A DNA stretch of 64,000 nucleotides from Sanguibacter inulinus (GTDB taxonomy: Bacteria > Actinomycetota > Actinomycetes > Actinomycetales > Cellulomonadaceae). Positions within the stretch are counted from its first letter, which is position 1. Every line of letters begins with the position of its first letter. Under the pieces are notes generated by a model. The model did no database searches. It was not told the origin of the DNA and saw nothing but the letters and a program-made list of their open reading frames with translations. Location of the stretch: positions 1 to 64,000 of the forward strand of contig NZ_JACBYE010000012.1 in NCBI RefSeq assembly GCF_013415325.1, in the 5' to 3' direction. Below, piece by piece: positions 59,799-64,000 of the stretch. A program made the position numbers and the translations under genes.

Positions 59799-61283
59799 AT
59801 GACCTCACCCACCCTCGTCCTCGTGACGGGCGCGACCGGATACATCGGCGGCCGCCTCGTCCCACGCCTCCTCGCACAAGGATTTGCCGTCAGGGTCCTG
59901 GTCCGCACCCCCGCCAAGCTCGAGGGCGTCCCGTGGCACGACCAGGTCGAGATCGTCGAGGGCGACCTCAGCTCGGCCGACGACACCGAGAAGGCCTGCC
60001 AGGACGTCCACACGGTCTTCTACCTCGTGCACTCGATGGGTTCAGGCTCGGACTTCGAGGAGCAGGAGCGCGACACCGCCCAGCTCGTCGCCGACGCCGC
60101 CGAGCGCGCCGGTGTGTCCCGCCTGGTCTACCTCGGTGGCCTGCACCCCGAGGGCGTCGAGCTGTCGACGCACATGCGCTCGCGGACGGCCGTGGGCAAG
60201 GTCTTCCTCGACAGCCCGGTCCCTGCGATCGTGTTCCAGGCCGGGGTCGTCATCGGCTCGGGCTCGGCGTCCTTCGAGATGATCCGTCACCTCACGGAGA
60301 ACGTCCCGCTGATGCCCGCCCCGAGCTGGGTCCAGAACAAGATCGAGCCGATCGCGATCCGCGACGTCCTGCACTACCTCGTGCACGCACCGCTGGTCGA
60401 CGCCGACGTCAACCGCACCTTCGACATCGGGTCCCGCGACGTCCTGACCTACGCGGCCCTGATGTACGGCTACGGCTACGAGGCGGGTCTCCCGCACCGC
60501 CGCATCTACGCCCTGCCCATCCCGGCCCCGATGCTCGCCGGGTGGTGGGTCGCGCTCGTCACGCCCATCCCGCACTCGATGGCCGTGCCGCTCGTCCAGT
60601 CGCTCCAGCACGACGCCGTCGCGCAGGAGCACGACGTCGACGACGTCATCGCGCCCCCCGCGGCCGGGCTGACGGGGTACAGGCACGCCGTGCGCCTCGC
60701 GCTCAGCAGGATCGAGAACGGCGAGGTCGAGACGTCCTGGACCGGGGCCTCCTCGGGCAAGCCCTACGAGCCCCTGCCGAGCGACCCCGACTGGGCCGGT
60801 CGCACCGTGTACGTCGACGACAGGTCACGCACCGGCGAGGCCCCGCCCGAGGCTGTGTGGTCGGTCATCGAGGGCATCGGCGCCGAGAACGGCTGGTACT
60901 CGCTCCCGGCCGCCTGGGTGATCCGCGGCCTGGCCGACAAGGTCCTCGGCGGAGCGGGCCACAACCGCGGCCGCCGCAACCCCAAGACCCTCGTCGTCGG
61001 CGACGCCGTCGACTGGTGGCGCGTCGAGCACATCGAGCCCGGACGCCAGCTACGTCTGCGCGCGGAGATGCTGGTCCCCGGCGAGGCGTGGCTCGAGCTC
61101 ACCGCCGAGCCCGACGGCGACGGCACCCGCTACCGCCAGCGGGCGATCTACTTCCCCCGAGGCCTGTTCGGCAAGCTGTACTGGTGGGGTGTGTGGCCGT
61201 TCCACGGGCTGATCTTCCCGTCGATGGCCCGCAACATCCTCGCCAAGGCCGCACGAGACAGCGCGCAGGCACGACAGGCCTGA
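59799..61283 (+). CDS. SDR-type NAD(P)-binding protein with DUF2867 domain
   Basis: A 494-residue two-domain protein. The N-terminal atypical SDR (about 1-300) has VTGATGYIGGRLVPRLLAQG for cofactor binding and a YLVHSMGSG segment. The C-terminal ~150 residues are DUF2867 (SRTGEAPPEAVWSVIEGIGAENGWYSLPAAWVIRG...LRAEMLVPGEAWLELTAEPDGDGTRYRQRAIYFPRGLFGKLYWW), a START-like fold. The ATG at 59799 follows ATCAGGAG, an unusually tight spacing. A membrane-associated redox or quinone/lipid role is possible but unproven. Confidence 0.9.
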   Translation: MTSPTLVLVTGATGYIGGRLVPRLLAQGFAVRVLVRTPAKLEGVPWHDQVEIVEGDLSSADDTEKACQDVHTVFYLVHSMGSGSDFEEQERDTAQLVADAAERAGVSRLVYLGGLHPEGVELSTHMRSRTAVGKVFLDSPVPAIVFQAGVVIGSGSASFEMIRHLTENVPLMPAPSWVQNKIEPIAIRDVLHYLVHAPLVDADVNRTFDIGSRDVLTYAALMYGYGYEAGLPHRRIYALPIPAPMLAGWWVALVTPIPHSMAVPLVQSLQHDAVAQEHDVDDVIAPPAAGLTGYRHAVRLALSRIENGEVETSWTGASSGKPYEPLPSDPDWAGRTVYVDDRSRTGEAPPEAVWSVIEGIGAENGWYSLPAAWVIRGLADKVLGGAGHNRGRRNPKTLVVGDAVDWWRVEHIEPGRQLRLRAEMLVPGEAWLELTAEPDGDGTRYRQRAIYFPRGLFGKLYWWGVWPFHGLIFPSMARNILAKAARDSAQARQA

Positions 61284-61309
61284 GCCGTCCAGGTGCCCGC
61301 CGGCATCCC

Positions 61310-61349
61310 GCGCACCTGAGGTCTGGCTCCGGCCAGACCTCAGGTGCGC
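61310..61349. terminator. Bidirectional terminator hairpin
   Basis: A perfect 18-bp stem (61310-61327 with 61332-61349) with loop TCCG lies between convergent genes and includes the stop codon of the SBF-like transporter gene (61340-61342). Confidence 0.9.
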
Positions 61350-62410
61350 GCGGGCTCGGGCTCGGCGGCGTCGCCCATGCGCCGGGCGATCACCGCACAG
61401 ACGATCAGCTGGATCTGGTGGAAGATCATCAGCGGCAGCACCATGATGCCCACGCTCGCGGCGGGCAGCAGGACCGTGGCCATCGGGACCCCGCTCGCGA
61501 GGGACTTCTTCGACCCGCACATGAGCAGCACCACCCGGTCCGCGCGGCTGAAGCCCAGCTTCTTGCCCAGGACGCTGGTGAAGGTCAGCACGACCGCCAG
61601 GACCACGCAGCACAGGACCACGACAGCCACGACGGACCCGACGTCGACTGTCGTCCAGATGCCGTCGACCACGCCGTGGCTGAACGCCGAGTACACGACG
61701 AGCAGGACAGACCCGCGGTCGGTCAGGGTCGTGAGCCGCTTGTGCGCCAGCACCCACGGCGCGATCCAGCGCCGCAGCAGCTGACCGGCGACGAAGGGTG
61801 CCAAGAGCTGCAGCCCGATCGTTCCGATCGAGTCGACCGAGAACCCGACAGCCCCACCCAGGAGCCCGGCGACCAGCAGCGGGGTGAGCACCACCCCTGC
61901 GAGGTTCGAGAAGGACGCGGCGACCACGGCTCCGGCGACGTTGCCACGGGCGATCGACGTGAAGGCGATCGACGACTGCACGGTCGAGGGCAAGAGCGTG
62001 AGGAACAGCAGACCGAGCTTGAGGTCGTGCGGGACGACCGAGGACGGCACCAGCTGGACCGCCAGACCCAGCAGCGGGAAGACTATGAAGGTCACCGCGA
62101 GCACAGACCCGTGCAGGCGCCAGTCGCGGAGCGCGTCGACAGCCTCCTTGGTCGGCAGCCGCACCCCGTAGAGGAAGAACAACCACCCGACGGCGACCAC
62201 CACAGCCACCTCGAGCCCCTCGGCCGCCTGCCCGCGCACCGGGAAGAACGACGCGACGACGACTGCGAGCAGCAACGAGACGACGAACCAGTCGACGCGT
62301 GCGACGACCCGCCTCACCGGACCCACGTGGTGACCAGCCTCTGGGAGAGGAGGGACGACGGCGCAGGACAGGTGCAGGACGGGCTCACGCGCCCCATCGT
62401 CCCATCTCAC
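61340..62410 (-). CDS. SBF-like bile acid:sodium symporter family transporter
   Basis: A 356-residue membrane protein with about ten helices of the SBF_like (YfeH/PF13593-type) group. Typical are GWLFFLYGVRLPTKEAVDALRDWRLH, FLTLLPSTVQSSIAFTSIARGNVAGAVVAASFSNLAG and FSRADRVVLLMCGSKKSLASGVPMA. These are predicted Na+-coupled organic anion importers; substrates are mostly unknown. The ATG at 62410 has AGGGGTGAG upstream; GTG codons near residues 29-32 could be alternative starts. Confidence 0.9.
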   Translation of the reverse strand: MRWDDGAREPVLHLSCAVVPPLPEAGHHVGPVRRVVARVDWFVVSLLLAVVVASFFPVRGQAAEGLEVAVVVAVGWLFFLYGVRLPTKEAVDALRDWRLHGSVLAVTFIVFPLLGLAVQLVPSSVVPHDLKLGLLFLTLLPSTVQSSIAFTSIARGNVAGAVVAASFSNLAGVVLTPLLVAGLLGGAVGFSVDSIGTIGLQLLAPFVAGQLLRRWIAPWVLAHKRLTTLTDRGSVLLVVYSAFSHGVVDGIWTTVDVGSVVAVVVLCCVVLAVVLTFTSVLGKKLGFSRADRVVLLMCGSKKSLASGVPMATVLLPAASVGIMVLPLMIFHQIQLIVCAVIARRMGDAAEPEPART

Positions 62411-62583
62411 CCCTGGCGCGCGCGGCAGCGTCTCGTCAGGTCCGGCTGCGCGGAGCCAGGACCGGCTCCGCGGGTCCGATCCTCACGGACGCCGTGGTCC
62501 CGGGCACGGGACCGGAGGGGGACAGACCGACGACGGCCGTTCTGTCCAAGACGACGGGGGAGCGGCGCGCCTAGCCTGGGGGC

Positions 62584-62976
62584 ATGACACCTCGACTCGA
62601 CATGGTCGGCCTCGTGACGACCGACATGCCCGCCACCCTCGCCTTCTACCGCCGCCTCGGCCTCGACATCCCCGCCGACGCAGACACCGAGCCCCACGTC
62701 GAGATCACCCTGGACTCGGGACTGCGCCTCGCCTGGGACACCGTCGAGACCATCCACAGCTTCGACCCGTCATGGACACCGCCCACAGGAGGGCACCGCA
62801 GCGCGCTCGCCTTCCTGTGCGACTCACCCGCCGAGGTCGACTCCGTGACCCACGCGCTCGAGGCCGCCGGGGCCACTGTCCACCACGAGCCCTGGGACGC
62901 GTTCTGGGGACAGCGCTACGCCACGGTCCTCGACCCCGACGGGACCCCCGTCGACCTCTTCGCTCCGCTCGGGTGA
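62584..62976 (+). CDS. VOC (glyoxalase/bleomycin resistance) family protein
   Basis: A 130-residue two-module betaalphabetabetabeta protein: RLDMVGLVTTDMPATLAFYRRLGLDIP starts module 1 and RSALAFLCDSPAEVDSVTHALEAAG starts module 2, ending WGQRYATVLDPDGTPVDLFAPL. Metal-binding residues could be His57-like and the terminal Asp/Glu region, but the set is incomplete, so enzymatic function is uncertain. It is convergent with an AraC regulator. Confidence 0.92.
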   Translation: MTPRLDMVGLVTTDMPATLAFYRRLGLDIPADADTEPHVEITLDSGLRLAWDTVETIHSFDPSWTPPTGGHRSALAFLCDSPAEVDSVTHALEAAGATVHHEPWDAFWGQRYATVLDPDGTPVDLFAPLG

Positions 62977-62986
62977 CCGCGACGTG

Positions 62987-63030
62987 CGTCCTCCGCCCGT
63001 GGACGACGGGGGACGCACCCGCGGAGGACG
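62987..63030. terminator. Inverted repeat between convergent VOC and AraC genes
   Basis: CGTCCTCCGC (62987-62996) pairs perfectly with GCGGAGGACG (63021-63030). The enclosed bases include further complementarity (GTGCGTCC with GGACGCAC), so alternative folds exist. Confidence 0.65.
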
Positions 63031-63046
63031 GGAAGCCCAGAGGGTC

Positions 63047-63919
63047 CTACCCGGCTGCCGTACGGCCAGCGAACAACGCCGTGGGCGTGGTCCCCGTCAG
63101 GGCGCGGACGTCCCGGGCTAGGTGCGCCTGGTCGCTGTAGCCCGCCCCGCCCGCCACAGCAGCCAGCGAGGTCTCGGTCCCGGCGAGGCGCACCGCAGCC
63201 TGGAGCCTGAGCACCCTGCGCAACGTCGCCAACCCGTAGCCGAAGAGCTCGTGGCTGTGCCGACGCAGCTGACGCTCTGACCAACCCGTCTCCCGGGCGA
63301 TCTCGGTGACCTCGGCGCCGCGGGCCGACATCGTCAGCATCACCTGCCCGCTCACGCCCTGCCGCAGCGGAGACAGACCCAGGAGGGTGTCCTCGATCGC
63401 CGCCGCCACAGCACCAGGACCGCGAGGCGCAGCCCGCTCGACAGCCTCGGCGACGCCCCTGGACGCCCGCGCCGACCACACCTCGTCGAGCGGGACCCGC
63501 TGGTCGCGCAGCTCGTGGGCCACCACCCCCAGCAGTGCCGGGGCCGTCCCCGGGGCGAGACGGAGCCCAGCCGCCACCTCGCCGGCCCGCATCTCGACGC
63601 TGTGCGCCCGTGTGTCCGGGCCGGCTACGACGAGCCGCCCACCCGTCCACACGATGTCCATGCACGCGTCAGGGAGCACCAGCTCGGCCGCCGCCGACCC
63701 CGAGGCTGATGCCGATGCCGATGCCGATGCCGATGCCGCAAGCGTGGGTGTGGCCTCACGCGCTGCCAAGGGCGTCGGGTCTGCGCTCGCGGACGAGGCC
63801 GTGGGGCCCTGGTCCGTAGGTCCCGAGCGGTCCTGCATCGCGCCAGCAGGACCGGGCGAGCCAGCCGTGACCTGCCACAGGGCGGCACCGCGGAGCTGTG
63901 CCGGACGTTCGCTGTACAT
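63047..63919 (-). CDS. AraC-family transcriptional regulator (DUF6597-type N-terminus)
   Basis: A 290-residue regulator. The N-terminal half resembles the DUF6597/XylS-like domain (LVLPDACMDIVWTGGRLVVAGPDTRAHSVEMRAGEVAAGLRLAPG). The C-terminal AraC domain has two HTH units (EVTEIARETGWSERQLRRHSHELFGYGLATLRRVLRLQAAVRL...TSLAAVAGGAGYSDQAHLARDVRALTGTTPTALF). An Ala-Ser repeat tract interrupts the N-terminal domain between about residues 28 and 80. The ATG at 63919 is preceded by GGGGAG; an ATG 19 codons upstream is possible. Confidence 0.88.
   Translation of the reverse strand: MYSERPAQLRGAALWQVTAGSPGPAGAMQDRSGPTDQGPTASSASADPTPLAAREATPTLAASASASASASASGSAAAELVLPDACMDIVWTGGRLVVAGPDTRAHSVEMRAGEVAAGLRLAPGTAPALLGVVAHELRDQRVPLDEVWSARASRGVAEAVERAAPRGPGAVAAAIEDTLLGLSPLRQGVSGQVMLTMSARGAEVTEIARETGWSERQLRRHSHELFGYGLATLRRVLRLQAAVRLAGTETSLAAVAGGAGYSDQAHLARDVRALTGTTPTALFAGRTAAG
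63708..63737 (-). repeat. Hexanucleotide microsatellite within the AraC gene
   Basis: Five consecutive exact GATGCC units (plus strand), with a degenerate sixth GAGGCT before them, encode alternating Ala-Ser on the minus strand. The 6-bp unit keeps the frame, so slippage would change linker length, not gene integrity. Confidence 0.92.
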
Positions 63920-64000
63920 CTCCCCATGGTCTCGCACGGTCTCGCCTCGGACGGGGTGAAGACCTCGGTCGAACACCTGTTCGGACGGGTGATACTCTCG

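Noticed and set aside
59933-62587. 884-residue plus-strand open frame
   Set aside because: It runs out of frame through the DUF2867-SDR gene and antisense to the SBF-like transporter; composition is Arg/Asp/His-rich and not protein-like.

Overview
The window is chromosomal DNA of a very GC-rich actinobacterium. Frequent GTG starts, 4-base ATGA/GTGA gene overlaps, an IdeR/DtxR-type iron box, an NrdH-type redoxin, ANTAR and SigK/RskA regulators, and a SipW-type surface cluster all fit Actinomycetota. The gene mix resembles Micrococcales of the Cellulomonas/Sanguibacter/Oerskovia kind; the family-level placement is an impression, not a demonstration. No rRNA, tRNA, CRISPR array, transposase or integrase was recognised.

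Layout. 0-9 kb: single stress and redox genes, namely an SDR divergent from its XRE/MmyB-type regulator with an operator between them, a nitroreductase, a degenerate uridine-kinase-like protein, a large LuxR/MalT-like ATPase regulator, a two-helix potassium channel, a SHOCT protein, a cupin and an SRPBCC protein. 9-14.7 kb: a minus-strand operon gntR - allophanate hydrolase - ABC transporter (binding protein, permease, ATPase) for a small nitrogen compound, without the urea carboxylase or biuret hydrolase that normally feeds allophanate. 14.8-20.5 kb: a GH43 glycosidase, a membrane protein, a NarL-type two-component pair, a GbsR/MarR-like regulator and an iron-regulated siderophore-binding lipoprotein. 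20.6-28.1 kb: a 958-residue LuxR-family ATPase regulator divergent from a four-gene surface-fibre operon (SipW-dependent subunit, ER-type signal peptidase SipW, LPXTG protein, choice-of-anchor-G protein).

28.1-34.7 kb: an autonomous structured non-coding RNA of about 300 nt with its own promoter and terminator; then sigK-rskA, an LRR/HEAT-like protein, an MPT70/MPT83-like FAS1 lipoprotein and dipZ. The sigK, FAS1 and dipZ upstream regions carry the motif CCATCC-N15/16-(C/A)CGAAC, matching the mycobacterial SigK promoter consensus, so this looks like a complete local SigK regulon outside mycobacteria.

35-39.3 kb: GAF-ANTAR protein, stress-type SDR, zinc alcohol dehydrogenase and NAD-dependent epimerase. 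39.3-56.2 kb is accessory-looking: a gene-poor, relatively AT-rich stretch with hairpins and DnaA-box-like sequences, small hypothetical genes, NrdH-like redoxin and YedK/HMCES, then a cassette of TetR, two related aldo/keto reductases with the same operator, a UvrA-like ATPase, a TetR in frame with a quinone oxidoreductase, MmcQ/YjbR, RarA, a carboxylesterase and a cyclophilin-like protein. This cassette is bracketed by two copies of a perfect 20-bp palindrome and, further out, by an imperfect 76-bp direct repeat. 56.3-64 kb returns to ordinary chromosomal genes: LtrA, PfpI/DJ-1, YihY, a DUF2867-type SDR, an SBF-like transporter, a VOC protein and an AraC regulator.

Many start codons were chosen by ribosome-binding site and family length; where I moved a start away from the longest reading frame I say so.
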